64,000 nucleotides of DNA. Origin: Galaxea fascicularis. Taxonomy: Eukaryota; Cnidaria; Anthozoa; Scleractinia; Euphylliidae. The DNA is taken from positions 3,665,513-3,729,512 of the forward strand of contig OX419341.1 in NCBI GenBank assembly GCA_948470475.1. Reading direction: 5' to 3'. Positions within the stretch are counted from its first letter, which is position 1; every line of letters begins with the position of its first letter. The notes under the pieces were generated by a model. That model saw nothing but the letters and a program-made list of their open reading frames with translations, made no database searches and had not been told where the DNA came from. Positions 1 through 13,300 of this stretch are shown here, one piece after another. The position numbers and the translations under genes were made by a program.

Positions 1-3000
1 TTGGATGGCAGTGATAGTTTTATCTGAACCCATAACCTTTGCGTGCAAATTCTGCAAACACAACGGCTTAAGTTTGTCTGTGCATTATTTGTCGAAGTCG
101 TAATTATTCACTCGACGACCAATATAAACGTAAATTTACACCATAAAGACCAGAGCTTTTTTCCTTTGAGGAGTTGTAGAAAGTCCGGGTGAACAATGCA
201 AAACAATAGCAGTATAAAGAGAATAAAATTTGCATCATTACTATATAAACAATGTTGGACTTGAACTCGAAAAAAGAACAAAAAGAGAATCACAGTCCAA
301 CTTAAACAAATTACCAGATAAATGCTAAGAGTTTTCAGTAGCCATGAATAAAAAATAATGTTTACTCATTATTTTACATGAATGCGTGATTGCAATCTGT
401 CTTATTCAAAGCCAATTCCAGAGCGGGCATTCACTGTCAGTTTGTCGTGGTAAGGAAAAAGCAAATGCGCATAATGTTCTAACCACAAGTTAATTTCGTG
501 GTAGACATCCGACAGGCGGAAAAGGTGATGATCTCACTGGGAACACAGAAACGAATTGTTGCGTTTCCTTCAAGATTAAAAGAAAGAAAGAAAGACAACG
601 TAGAGAGGAGAACTTTCAGTTTAGCCATCAGTAAGCTTAACCCCCTTCGTTCATGTCTCTTTTCAAACGCTATGATGAATATTGTCCTTTTGAAGGGACG
701 TTTTCGGCTAGCACCGTTATACAATAGGCTACAAATTTAACTTGTTAATGTAGTTTTGACACATGAATTCAAAGCAATAATGAAACTCCTTTGGATATTT
801 TCCCTCTCATGATAATTTCACCTCAGACAATTTGCTCAAAACACCGTTTGGTCGGGAGCGAATCGCGGAAACGTATTTTGCATACAAGATGCCCCCTTTT
901 CCCTCTCGTTTTTGTATGACTGCCATTCGTCTATAAGATATTGGGCACACGTTTCAGGCACTAACTAACGTCGCACTTATACTGACAATGGTGTTTTACA
1001 ATGTACTGAAAGCATAATTATCACAAGGCTGTAAAGCCTTCTCCCTGTTACTTTCCCTTTGCCGATGTTAGGTTCATCGTCTTGCTGCCCAGTCTTCGCA
1101 ATCTACTTTAACGAAGGATTCACTAAGATTTTCAGATACCTTATCAATTGTGAGTTTGGCTACAAACATAACCACAAAGCTGCGACAACAAAGTTGAAGA
1201 GTTTTTTTCATTTTATTTTTGAAGGAAGGACAGTTCCTTCCTTGTTCTTGCTCTTAGAGCAGCTAACATATTCATGGTTTTGAAATTCATTTTTCACCAC
1301 TTCAGTGAAGAAACTACTCATTTTAGCAAGTTACGTTACTCAGTGCTCTTGGAAACCAATAGGTACTAAACTTGCCGAGATATTTCCATGTTATTTACTG
1401 ACTTTCGAAGCATTTGTACCCGACATCATGCTCCCTCAACCGACACGTGTCCTGTTCATGTGGCGTGCGTTCAACTATGCTCTGAATCTCCTTGATACAC
1501 AAAGACATGGCATTTGAATACCCACTGGTTTATTCAATATAATATAAATCTTTTTAGTATAAACTTTTTCTTCGGAACAGTATTGAAAATCCACTTTGTA
1601 AATACGTGACATGACAGCCTACTGGCAATTCAGAGGAATAAGGTTTAATTGTTCTTTGCTAAATCTTCGTCCTAAGAGGCATTGATTTTCGCTTGTGATA
1701 CTTGGCGTTCAGAAGGAAATTTACCCAAAGAAATTGAAAAAATAAAACTTATCCATCATCATTGCAAAACTCCAACAAAATATTTTGCCTTCAGAATGTT
1801 GGTCGAGATTCCAAGAGGTAGTACAAAATTAATTTCTCCTTAGTGATCGATGATTGCAAACCTGACCGAAATAAATTGCTCCTTTAATAAATTATGCATA
1901 AGGAACCTACTATGAAGTACAAGCACTTTGGTGAATATTTTGCAGCTTGGTGTACGGCTAGGCCGATGAGATATCGCACTCTTTTTTATGATAAGCCAAT
2001 ACCACGGTTTTGTGCATTCTCTACACTTTCCCTTATGGCAGTAGGATTCTTCTCTATGATCACCATCTGAGAAGAAAAAGCAGAGTTCAGCCCGATTGAA
2101 ACTAATGTGCTTGCCTAAGAAGGCTTCAGTTCTAATCCCGAGCAGACTTTATAGTGACTGAATTGGACTCTTTGTTTGTCGTGAAATGAAGCCAAAACCC
2201 TGTTCTGAGAGGATAGGTTTCTAATCTAGTTTAGCTGATTGCCTTAGTCTACCGCAAAGATTCTTTCGGCTTTGCGCGGTTATCAACTATCATTTCCATG
2301 TTTGAAAAACGTACGCTCTTGCCAAAACAGACAGCCTTAAATGCTACAACATTTTACAACAAATGTAGATCTGGCGGTGTCAGGGCTGAGCTAAGCTGGG
2401 ATAGAACCAGGGCGACTCGAAGGACACGAAAAAAAGAGAACTTTTTAAAACATATCTTCGGCAACAATGGTCATCTTATATTTCAAATGAAAAGCTGCGG
2501 TGATTTTAAGCCGTGAATGTAAACAGTGACATCGATACTGAGAAAAGAAAATACTGATGGAAAAGCCTCTAATTCTGATGGTGCCTTTGATTTTAGAAGA
2601 AGTGGTTTGACTAGCATGACTTCCTGAATTCAATTAGCCTTGTTTCATGTGATGGAGCCCTCGAAAACTCAGACCAAAGAATTACCGACGTTTGCAGGCC
2701 ACCGTTTCAATCTTGATGAAGATTGCGTACAGAATCATGAAACGCCTTAAAAGTGAAGTTGGTGGACGGTCGCCTTCATTAGAAAAGAGTCACACTAGAA
2801 ATTATTCATGGCATGTATATATTTGAACTTACAACATCGGTTCACATTTCCCGTAACTGCAGTGTATTTTTCAAGAGGAATTCATGACCTTGTGCTACCC
2901 ATCAACGCACCATTAAATAACTATTAGTATGCAACGACGTTGAAGAAATGCCAGAAAATCACTCATAACATAACGAAGCGCTAAGAATTCAAAATCTGTT

Positions 3001-4784
3001 TTGAGACCAAACTTGTAAGGCGATTATGAAATTCATGTAACAAATATCCTTTGAACATTTATTTTTCATTATTCTCACGATCTTGACACGACGAGAATAC
3101 CAGCTAAAAATGCTGACTGACATCTCAGACAAAAGACCTCAAAGGTCGACTATTATCTCATGAAGAATCTTGATATCGAAAATTATTTCATGGACCAACA
3201 CGAGAACTTCACGACGCGTTGTTCACCAATGTTAGGGTCAAATTGTGAAACGCTGATTGTTATTAACTGATATTTACTGCTGTAATGGGTTTTGGGTCTA
3301 CAAAGCTGACGATTTTCTCGTCTTTTTGATAAACATAGTTTGGAGATCTTTTTGTGCAGATGGCTGACATCTTAGCAATATCTCTGGCTTCAACCTTGTG
3401 ACATTTACGCATGTACGAGATATTTTGTCAATCTGGCGGCTGTAGTTCCCAAAGATGTTTAGTATTTAATTTCTGTTTGGATTAATATTGGTATTACAAA
3501 ATTTATTCAGCCAATATCTGCGAACTCTGTTGGTGAAGAAAGCGCTCATGAACTTAAAATCTTTAAGAGCTATTGGTCACTTGCAGTCACAAAATGAATT
3601 TCTCACAGTTACAATACCACCTGTTGATCAAACATAGAGGTCCCGAGAATAAATGCTTTGTTAACAAAATGATGAAATCCCTTTTCATTTCAACCGATTG
3701 TCCCAGCGAGTATCTCAAGAAGTGCATGGAAAGCAGTAACGAGAAAATGCATGTTCGCGTTGGGGCGTTCAGGGTTAACCATTCACTCCGAAAACCAGAA
3801 TGAAAAAATACCGAATTTCATTATGTGATATTCCGAGTGATGTTAGGCGTCCGGTTTGAATTAAGTATTTCCGGGACATTTGGGAGTAAGAAATTTCTCG
3901 GCAGAATTTCTTGCGGGTAGAAAGATTTGTGTTGTTAACAGTAACCTTGAGGGAGAACCAGGCTTATCATTCCTTGTGCTGTAAATGTCGTAAGGTGGAC
4001 GCATGGACTACTTCAGAAACACCTGATGCTGCTGCTGCTGATGATGATGACGATATGACGATAATGATGACGATGAAGATTATGATGTTTTAATTTTTAT
4101 TTTACATATTACTTTTTATAAGAAACGAGAGCCCTCTCGATATCCTAAATATTGGTTACAAAATGAGGGTCCAAGATATTTTTGCAAACGTTTCTAATGC
4201 TGGGCAAAATGGCTGTGGGATTTGAACAAACGAATTAAAATCTACAGTGCCACTGATTCAAAAGCTAGCTGTTTTGTTTTTAGAAATAACTATTGGTCTT
4301 GGTAAAAGATTAATAGTTCTAATATAAATTTGCACCCTGTCAATGCTATGAATTCTTTGGCAATATCTGAATATCTCTTCCAAGTCCGTCTCTGAAAATG
4401 CCGAATTTTTCGGTTAAGCCGCACAAGAGTGGTCTAACCTCCAAAATGTTTTTGCGTGAGGCAAAGAGAGGAAGCCGAAGCCGTCGAAGCTGGGTGTGAT
4501 ATTCGTATGTCAACATCTTTTCGTTAAGCTCAACATAATCACTAGGATGTCGCATTAAAGTATCTTAGGAGACAGTTGGTGTGACAGTTGTAAGAATTCT
4601 AAAAGTCGAAAGTAACTTTTGCAATGAAAGTCTTTAGCGATTAGACGAGAAACAACCTGACTTAAATAAAGCATCTGGGTATTTTTGTACCGTGAGTTAT
4701 TAAGAACTCATAACTGTTTGACAAAACGTTTTTTCTCGCGTTTTGAGTTAATAAAGGTAACGCTCTGCGATTATGGAGAAATTT
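1..4784. other. No recognisable gene
   Basis: All open frames here are under about 80 codons, overlap each other on both strands and show no protein family I recognise. A short (GCTGAT)-type run near 4026-4060 and scattered homopolymers are the only low-complexity features. The missing 5' exon(s) of the downstream T-box gene could lie here or up to 10310, but I found no convincing candidate. Confidence 0.5.
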
Positions 4785-5007
4785 TAAGCATGGCGTTTAC
4801 GCCAAACGGCAAACGTCGAAGTGAAATTAGGGTTTTGCCAAAAATGTAAGAACCCTGCTTAATATTTGCTCATTTCTGTCCTGTCAGCTCCAGATATCAA
4901 GCAACTTCTCAAAGGAACGAGACAAGTTAAAATAAGAGATTTTTTGCGCTTTTACGATGAGCAGGAGCCTGCCGTTTGCCGTACGTTGGCCGCAAACGTC
5001 ATGCTTA
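4785..5007. repeat. MITE-like inverted-repeat element (TAAGCATG family)
   Basis: The left end (TAAGCATGGCGTTTACGCC) and the reverse complement of the right end (TAAGCATGACGTTTGCGGCC) match over about 20 bases with a few differences. This makes a short non-autonomous DNA element of about 223 bp. The left-end sequence recurs at about 62466, where it interrupts a decayed gene. No coding capacity. Confidence 0.6.
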
Positions 5008-5423
5008 ATCTCTTCTATGTCCAAAGACTTTGCACTTTCGTGTCCCTGCTTGAAAGGTAATGACGCAAGTTGCTATGGCAGCATTTCAAGTGGTCATATG
5101 GGATTTGCGTAACTGACCTTTGGAAATGTGTGCCTCAAGGGGGCACTGATATGTCCACTTCTGAAGGGGCTGGTGTCATTCTCTTGATTCGCTGAAGGGC
5201 CCTTCAACACGGCCAACGTTACACGCGATCGAGACCAAGAAAGTGCTTGAATGCTTTGAATATGTTAAACTTAAGAAAAACAATTGCTTCTTCCTTTCCA
5301 TGCAATCTCTCTGTCGATAGAATATTTTCTTGGTTCAATTTATTATTACTATTAGGAAGATCTAACCGTGCTAAAGCGTAATCTAAAGCACAATAGGATT
5401 CTCGTTCAGACGCAGTGCCCTTA

Positions 5424-5603
5424 GAATAGGCCATTTCCGAGTTCTTGTCTGCCTCCTCTTCAAAGCGAGTCTAAGTGCGAAGTTTTTGTTATGAAAATTA
5501 GTTTTCATTCATATGTAAAGTAGAAGTAATTACAATCACAAAAACTTCGCACTTAGACTCGCTTTGAAGAGGAGGCAGACATGAACTCGGAAATGGCCTA
5601 TTA
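5424..5603. repeat. Foldback element with ~65 bp near-perfect arms
   Basis: The sequence from about 5424 to 5490 (AATAGGCCATTTCCGAGTTC onward, through TCTGCCTCCTCTTCAAAGCG) is repeated as its reverse complement from about 5537 to 5602, with a loop of about 46 bases. The near identity of the arms suggests a recent event or gene conversion between arms. A 1-base and small differences are present near GTTCTTGTC/GACATGAAC. Confidence 0.8.
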
Positions 5604-5739
5604 GAACGTGGTTGGACTTTCTCCAATGTTAACACATTGCTTGTCAATACCCACGCGGCAAGCTTTGGGCTTACCTTTAACGTTATCACCCTGATGCCCT
5701 CATAAGCACGGGTGATTATGTGATTATATATATATACTT

Positions 5740-5933
5740 GACCACTCCCCGCAGGGCTTTTCAAGTCCAGTGCAGCTCATCGGAATCGGCCGAATGCATG
5801 TGAAGGCGCCTCTGGCTGCCGCCAAACGGTCATAAATGATCCCGGAGCACAGCAGCCAAGTCAGATGTTTTTGACTTGGATAAAGGCCAGACCACAACAC
5901 CGGGAACTCCGTGCCCTACTCTTTACGAATAGA

Positions 5934-5964
<31 letters not shown>

Positions 5965-5972
5965 GCAACAAG

Positions 5973-6039
<67 letters not shown>

Positions 6040-6145
6040 AATGTAATTACAAAGGCAACACTTTCTACTCAGTTATTTTTTAAGACCCTGACCCATGACA
6101 GCTCGATGCTCAACTGAGCTATCGGTGCGCGGTACGCGGTACACG
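5740..6145 (-). mobile_element. tRNA-derived SINE-like repeat
   Basis: Read on the minus strand, the right end begins with a tRNA-like head (GATAGCTCAGTTGAGCATCG resembles an RNA polymerase III A box), followed by a body with GTCTCACAACCCTTG-type sequence and the ACTCTATTCGTAAAGAG motif. I recall this body as a very abundant anthozoan interspersed repeat. The B box is degraded. A (T)18 run lies just downstream at about 6219-6236. The class is inferred from the head. Exact ends are uncertain. Confidence 0.55.
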
Positions 6146-6239
6146 CTATTTGCCGCGCGTCGATCATGATTTTATTAATACCTTCAATGCCTTCAAGGTT
6201 ATTGTCATATTATTGCAGTTTTTTTTTTTTTTTTTTAAT

Positions 6240-9200
6240 GAAGCTTGTGGCGAGGTCCGTGATCAACTATGCGAGAGCCTTCACCGGCTATAGGGCGTTT
6301 TCTACGCGATGTTCGAAATCGTGAAGAACATCGTCTCAGCCTATAATCATCGTTATATCTCTTTGAAAAGAGTGCCGCGACACAACACAACCTCAACAAC
6401 CTTATTCCCGGGGTTTTCTCCAATTTTCAACGCAAATGTCCTCGGGACGGGGTTGCAGACACACCTCACTGACGCGTGGGAAGGGGCTTGGGAATGAGAA
6501 AACGTATATAGCAAATGTAACTGAAAGTAACAACAACATATCAGTAAACAACGTTGTGGGATGTTCAAACCTTCCCACAACTGTAGAACGATTGTAGTTC
6601 AATTCAGTGTATTGTACCCAGGACTGGCGACACTTCATCTGATCAAAGTAGCACATTTACTTCAGCCCTCTCTCATACAAGGTACAAGGGCTGCTCCCAA
6701 TCCTGCTCCTGTATGACAGGCGTTCGAAAGAGAAGTTGGGGAAGGGGAAATTCGGTCTCCGTTAGTGTTTCGCGCTTCCCGTTTTCCCTTCCCCCTCCCC
6801 CTTGAGCACCTGCCACGCTGGCTACTCCTCACTCTTCAACTTGCTGAACTTTGCGTTTTAAATCAAGCACAGGATCGACATCATCGAAACATCATGATAA
6901 GCTAAACAAAATCGCAGAAACTTCCTTTGTAAATCGTTTCACGTGTCTAAACTGCATGATGACGCAAACAGAAAGTCCAAAGTTCAAACAGGAAGTATTT
7001 TTATAGGAAACAAATGATACATAGTCCTATTTTGTACTAATCTAATCATAGAAAAGTAAAAGAATGTTGACAATTGTCGAAATTTATTATAAAAACAACC
7101 ATTAAAATGCAGAGAGGGTCTTGTGTACACTGTCCATTGCTCTAATAAATGTCATATACATATTTAGAATAATTCATGAATGATTTAATATTTATTTGCA
7201 AACATACTATGCTAATCGGCAAAAATTAACCGTGGGAATACACCAACAGCCACTTCGAAGACTTTTTAAAGACGTTTTGAAACAAAAGTTTGTTGACTGG
7301 TTAAAAGGAATACGTACATGGACACAAATTTAACTTTCACTTTTAGAACACAGCTTTGTCCTTACACGGCTGGCTGGGAATTTAGACAAGCTAAGCTAAG
7401 TGTTTTAGTGCCTTTATTCAGTTTTAATTTCAGTAATCTCAGCTTTCTTAGGTTGAATACCTTTTGCATGCTCGACAATTGCTGGACTCTGTACTCAGTG
7501 ACACAGGAATATCGCTTTCACGAACTAAGTAAAATTGAGAGACTGATAGATATAAATGAGAGGTCTGAAAGAGCACATTTTTCCGGCGTAAGTACGCAAT
7601 TAGTCGGTTTTAAAGTGAGTACAACTGACATTCACGTCAGATACCATACTCCTACCTTGACACTTTGAATCAAATAGTTTTCAAAGAGAACACGGGGAAA
7701 GGTTTTTGTCATCCCCCCTTCGTAATCACTGATCACTATCCTGGTTTCTTGTCTTAAAGACATTGTCTTCAGTCTTAGCTAGGCAACCAAAACTTGACCT
7801 GATTATCATATTCCTAGTTCTAGAACAGCAGCTTTTGGTCAAGCTTTTTCGGGCACGCGCGAAAGCATTAGAGCAACCTTTGGTTTAAAGCGGAGCCTTA
7901 AATACTTCACCGTGCCCACTCGGCGTGGTCGGGTCTGTTCTGCGCGTGCGCTTTTTGTTATCCTCTCTTTGCGCCCCATTTTCGAAAGGTTTAAAGGACG
8001 GCCTTCAGAAAGAGGACCATTTTTTAGTTAAAGCAGAGGAAAGCAAATGTATGTATTGGATGCCATGCCGGAAAATGTTAAATACTAGGGGCCTGGGGAC
8101 GAGATCCCTAAGAGTGGAGCTAAAATTTGTGCTGCAAAAACAGTTGAAGATTTGCATCCAACTTTGGGTTGCTTTACAGGAGATTTGTAAAAATTATTTA
8201 GATAAAACAACAAAATCCTTTTAACTTAAGGTCGGTAAACATCAAAAAGATTATCATTCTTATTTGTTTTCTTTCGGGCGTGGGAAAAATGGACGCGAGT
8301 CTACGTGATCGAGGGCTTGTTGGCGCTAATGCAACCTCATTAACAAGCAAATCATCGTTCAAGAATGCTGTCATCGCGTAAAAAGAGAGCAACTTCCACA
8401 AAATAACAGGAAATTACTCCTTGTCGTTAAAACCTCTAAATTGTTCCATAGAAAATCTTTAGCAACTGAACGAATGGAGATAAACATAGCCTCGGAAATC
8501 TGTGACTTGAGCACATCAGAGATCAATGAAGAAATACCTTGTGTTTGGTTTAACGTTTGTTAGTTGTAATTTATCGCGAATCGGTACGAAACGAAACGCC
8601 ACAGGAGGGTAACAACAAAGTGCCGGTTTGTAATCGGTTCTAAAGGGCGTGCCCCAAAGACAGTTTCCGATAGAGCGATCGATAACGTATTAATTAAACC
8701 GAAATTCCATAGTACTAATCCAGTCTTCTTCAATTGCCTTAGCTTTGAACAATGAGCTGAAAGATGGGTTGTTTGTTATGTTTTCGGTACAACAGATCCT
8801 ATACACGGTTGCAATCCAGAATGTTTATTTTCCTATTTGTCTTGTAGGATTAGGTTTTCCGCCCCACATTTGCATCTCTTTTCTTTTTGCTCAAATGATG
8901 GCGATGACTGATATCTTGTAACAGTTACACAGCTTTTGAAATTTCATGATCGCTTATCTCTGCAGTGAAATAGGTAAACTTTCTATATGGTTGTCTTATT
9001 TCTGATAAACTGGGATAGTGAAAATGTTTCCTCTTTTAGTGATCTTCCCGTTTTTAAATTTTCGTTTTTAAATCGTTTTTATCACCACCGATATTTTGTG
9101 CCTGATCTTTTCTTCCTCTTTAGACCGCCCATTGAGTTGACACTGAACCATATATCACCAAATCATTTTGTCAACAGCAGTGTCAATGATCCAAGCAGGA

Positions 9201-10310
9201 AAAGTGGCTCATCTACACTGCCGGAGTTGATTTTCTGGCGCCGGAAATCTGCGATCAAAAAGCTAACATGCAGTTCACAAAAAGCCCGCTAAATCGCTCC
9301 AAATCTTTGCTTATTTATGATACCAAAATGGCCACCGGACTCGAGGACATTTTCAGTGTCAAATTTTTAGAGTGCAGTAACATTCTCTGAACGTTTCTAG
9401 CGTTACACACCTTTTTGAGAAGTGCAGTTCAATCTCACATCAAAGATAACCCCAGATGATTTTGTTAACCGTGAGTTTCCGAGCGAAGAATAATTCAATT
9501 TTTATTTGGAGGTGACATAGCACTGTAATTTGCCGGTCACGTTTTAGAAGTATCCTGCCCACAAGATCAGCTATAAAACCCTAACGGACAATGTTTTACT
9601 AAAAGGTAATCAAAAGTTAGTAAATTTCCTAATGCAGAAACTCCGATCCACGGCTTCATATCTGTAAAATTCTCCAAGAACATTAAAAATGTTTGGGTGT
9701 TACTTACGAGTGTTAACGCCATCTGACGACTGGAACCGGTGAAAAGTGTGATGTGTCATTGTTATAAGGAATCAGGCGAAGAATACAAGGCAAGGCACCA
9801 GGGAAAAATAGCCGAATTCATTGCAATCTTTAAAAGTTTTAAAGAAAACTTATGTCGGTTGATTTGGAGATTTGGCGTTACAAACATCAAATTTACAAAC
9901 TGCATATCAATGTTATGTTTTGACAAGCACCTGACGGTATTTATACTGTCAGGATCACGTGGATGCAATAGGACAGTTCACTGCTCAGCGGCGACGACAT
10001 GGCGCGGTGTTAAAAGGTTTTAATTGATTGTTTGCTGAATGTAAAATTCATTTATTGCCTCAACGTTCAGTCTTGATAAGTTTATGCGTGCTCTAAACTG
10101 TGTACACTAAACTCGGCGTCTCCCGAGAGCATACAGCACGGAAATGTCCCACAAACAGCCGAACACCAATAAAACGTCAAATTTATCGAACAGAGCTAAA
10201 GCATTTTCTATTGCTTCTCTGGTACACAATGGTAGGTATATCTCGGTATAGTTGGTGCAAGATATTTTCGCATCAAATAGCTAATTTCTCTCTCCTCACC
10301 CGCTATGCAG
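6240..10310. other. Intergenic or 5' region of the T-box gene; no gene seen
   Basis: Open frames are short and overlapping, with no recognisable domain. Segments at 6680-6840 are low-complexity, with purine/pyrimidine-rich tracts and CCCTTCCCCC runs, and look repeat-derived. The region directly upstream of the first identified T-box exon must hold at least one further exon or the true start, because that exon begins inside a codon. Confidence 0.45.
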
Positions 10311-13300
10311 AGGATCTCGCCACGATACCCGAACGTGATGACACAGCGCGGACGAAGCATTCAACGCTGGAAAGAGGCAAGCATGATTCCCCTGTGCCAA
10401 GAAAAAGGCTGAAAACTGTAAAACCGGACGTCTTGCTCGAAGGCAAGGAACTGTGGAACTGCTTCTACCGACTGGGTACAGAAATGATAATCACGAAGAC
10501 AGGAAGGTCAGTCGGTATTGCACGTCCACTGATGCGATAAGAAAATTATTCCCCCTCCGTACTGGGAATTACGATGAATGATCCGTGTTTATTCATCGTA
10601 GTTTGCCTTGTAAAACCCCTGAGACTTCTGACTTTTACCTTATTTTGGCTTCTCGTTTAATTTACGTTTAGGCTATTTGTCATCATGGCTTTTTCTGCTC
10701 TTTAGGCTGGCTTGCGGTGCAATTGATATCCTAGATAACATAAAATGATCGGCGGGCTGACAGCGAAATGGCTCCAAATGTGGTTGATCCGTTAAAACTC
10801 TTTAACAGCATGTTTTCAAATAACGACTTGTTACTGTGGTTATTTTGTCTGTGTCTTTGTTCTGTGCCGCTCCGATTTGGAATAAGCAACATTTTTATCA
10901 CTGTACTAAAATGCTGTTTTTGTTATGTTATCAACACATTAATCAAGAACTGTGAGGGTTCATTTTCGAAACAAAACCAGGCTAATACATCACAATTATA
11001 AATTTCTCAAGAAATAATTATGACAAACTTGTTAATGCACCATTCGAGCTAATCTACGTTGGGGTATAAATGTTCAAGGAAAGAAACTCCTTAAAGGTTA
11101 GCGTTTAAATATGTATGGTTTGTGCCGCTATTCAACACTTAGTTATGGAAACAAATTCGCACATTTTCCAAAAATTCCCACCATGCTATTATTCGATAAA
11201 AGATAAAACATCTTCAAACTTTGTCGTTTCCGAAAGCCTTGAAGAAAATACCAGGCCTCGAGAGAGATTTTTCAACGTTCAATGTACAAAGATGTCTGTA
11301 AATTTACAAAAATGCGAAAAAAAAATAGCACCATACAGTTAACAGCTAGGCAAAACAGAAAATACAAAACAGTGTAGAAATTTTTTCAACTTTTTTCAAA
11401 ACACCTTTTATCTCTAATTTAGTATTCAATTATGCCTTCTTACAATTTGTTGCTTTTTTTTCTTTATACCGTCATCTTTTTTCTGCTCTCACTTCGTAAT
11501 GTTATTTTGACAGCCAACACTTCGTTGACTCTCTCAGGAAGGTATCATGATTTCCAAGAGACTCGAGACTTTTGCATAAAATTTGCGATTTCGTAGTTCC
11601 CTTAAACAGAAAAGACTGAACAAGTCGTCGCCATATATAACGCCACAGACTTCTCGATGAAAAGAAAACCACGAACAAAAAAGGGAGTCCATGAGAACTT
11701 TTTTGTCTCGCACGAACACTCTGGAAAAGCGGGTTCATTTCATATAACCGTAAACCGAGACGCCTTTCAAAGCTGATGATAAAAATTAGTTCGCGTGTCG
11801 CCATTGTTGTGGTTTTCAAGACAATTAATTGCACTAAATTCTTCTCAGTTAAAGCCAAATTTGGAAATTGTATCTGAAAAACAACTTTTGTTTATAGCAA
11901 TATCCATTTAGACCAACTTAGTTATCATCAAATTTCCTTTTGGCGATGCGGGCAAGCGTGCAGTAGGCCAGTTTGCAATCGATAAAGAAAACCCTTACGA
12001 ATTTTGCTTCTCAACTACGTCGTGTGAAGGAATCATTGGAGATGCGCCCTGTTCGCGGACTTGCGAACAAAAAAACGCAACTAAGTGCTCCAGTTGCTTG
12101 AAAATTCAACTGAACCAAGTAAGCCATAAAAATTTAGATCAAAGAATGTTCTGAGCTAAAAAGGCATGTCACAATGTCTTGAAAACCACAAAGAAAACAC
12201 GCACGAATTTTGTTTCTCAACTACGTTGAGCAAAGACATCATAAGCGACGAGCCCTCACCGCTGAGGTGAAAGAGACTAAAAGTTCGCTAACCGGTAAAT
12301 CTGCTTGAAGATTCAACTGAAGCAGGTAAGTAACAACAATTGGGATCGAAAATTTGTTTAGCCAGACCATGTCACAATGACTTTAAAATCTTCATGTCGA
12401 ACAAATTAATTTACTTCAGGAGATACAACGATTCGTTCGGAAGATTTCAGCCTCCTTAGAAACTCAGTTTGGGCAAAGAAAGGTTACGAAAACAAGAGTT
12501 TACCGATTGTAGAGGCAAATGATATCTCAAGCTTTCGTAACCGACAGTGCAGAATAATTTGTTGTGTTTTCGAAGGAGCTAAGAGACCTTCAAAGTGCAA
12601 AAAATACCATGTAGCATTTTCCGAAGGCTTACCGAGCAGCCCTCGAAGTTAGGAGATATGGTTCCTTTCTAGAGACGTTCTGGGATTTAAATTTGAAGCT
12701 AAGGAGCCCGAAAAGATCGACTCTAGCTACTTTTGCTTGGTTTAGAAAGCCCTAAACGATCTGGAACACAAGAAACATTTCAAATGCCTTGCTTGTTCAT
12801 TGTCAAATTCGGCTCTTTTTACGAGCCCTGTAATTACCGCCATTTTTTTTTCTCGTGGACATTACAGAGTTGTTGAGTGATTTCGCGAATCATTGATTTA
12901 ACATTTAAAAGGCTCAGATCATTTAAAAACCTGCGAGGAACGAAATGATTCCTGTTTTAGCAACAGAAAAGTGAGTCGTGTTTCCGGAACAAGAAGAGGG
13001 AGTCCTGGTTACCGTCAAATTCTGTTCGGTAGATCTCTTCGCATCGGAGAAATTCAGATAAAATTGGGACTGTGACCCCCAGCTTATGCGAATAAACTTC
13101 TTAATTCCTTTTCTTTTCGAAGATGCGGTAACGGCGAAATAACGCCAGCTAGCTTTCAGAAAGCTAACAGGATTTATAAATTCAGAAAAGAAAAGTCCAT
13201 TACAAGAAATTTCTTCCAGTCTCTTAAATTTTGATTTAAAGCGTGCAAGCAGATGATTCAGATTATTTCGTTTCAGCTTACACTAGTATGAAATTGAAGG

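Noticed and set aside
479..740. Overlapping 80-codon frames on both strands
   Set aside because: Both strands are open over the same bases and neither translation shows a domain or splice support.
4026..4070. (GCT)n/(GAT)n run encoding poly-Ala/Asp
   Set aside because: A simple repeat in a short frame; no gene context.
7318..7668. 116-codon frame upstream of the T-box gene
   Set aside because: Considered as the missing 5' T-box exon, but it has no Tbx-like motif and its phase and donor do not fit the exon at 10311.
10100..10310. Extension of the T-box frame to an upstream ATG
   Set aside because: The acceptor at 10310 is strong and the upstream translation has no T-box-like or other domain sequence, so it is more likely intron.
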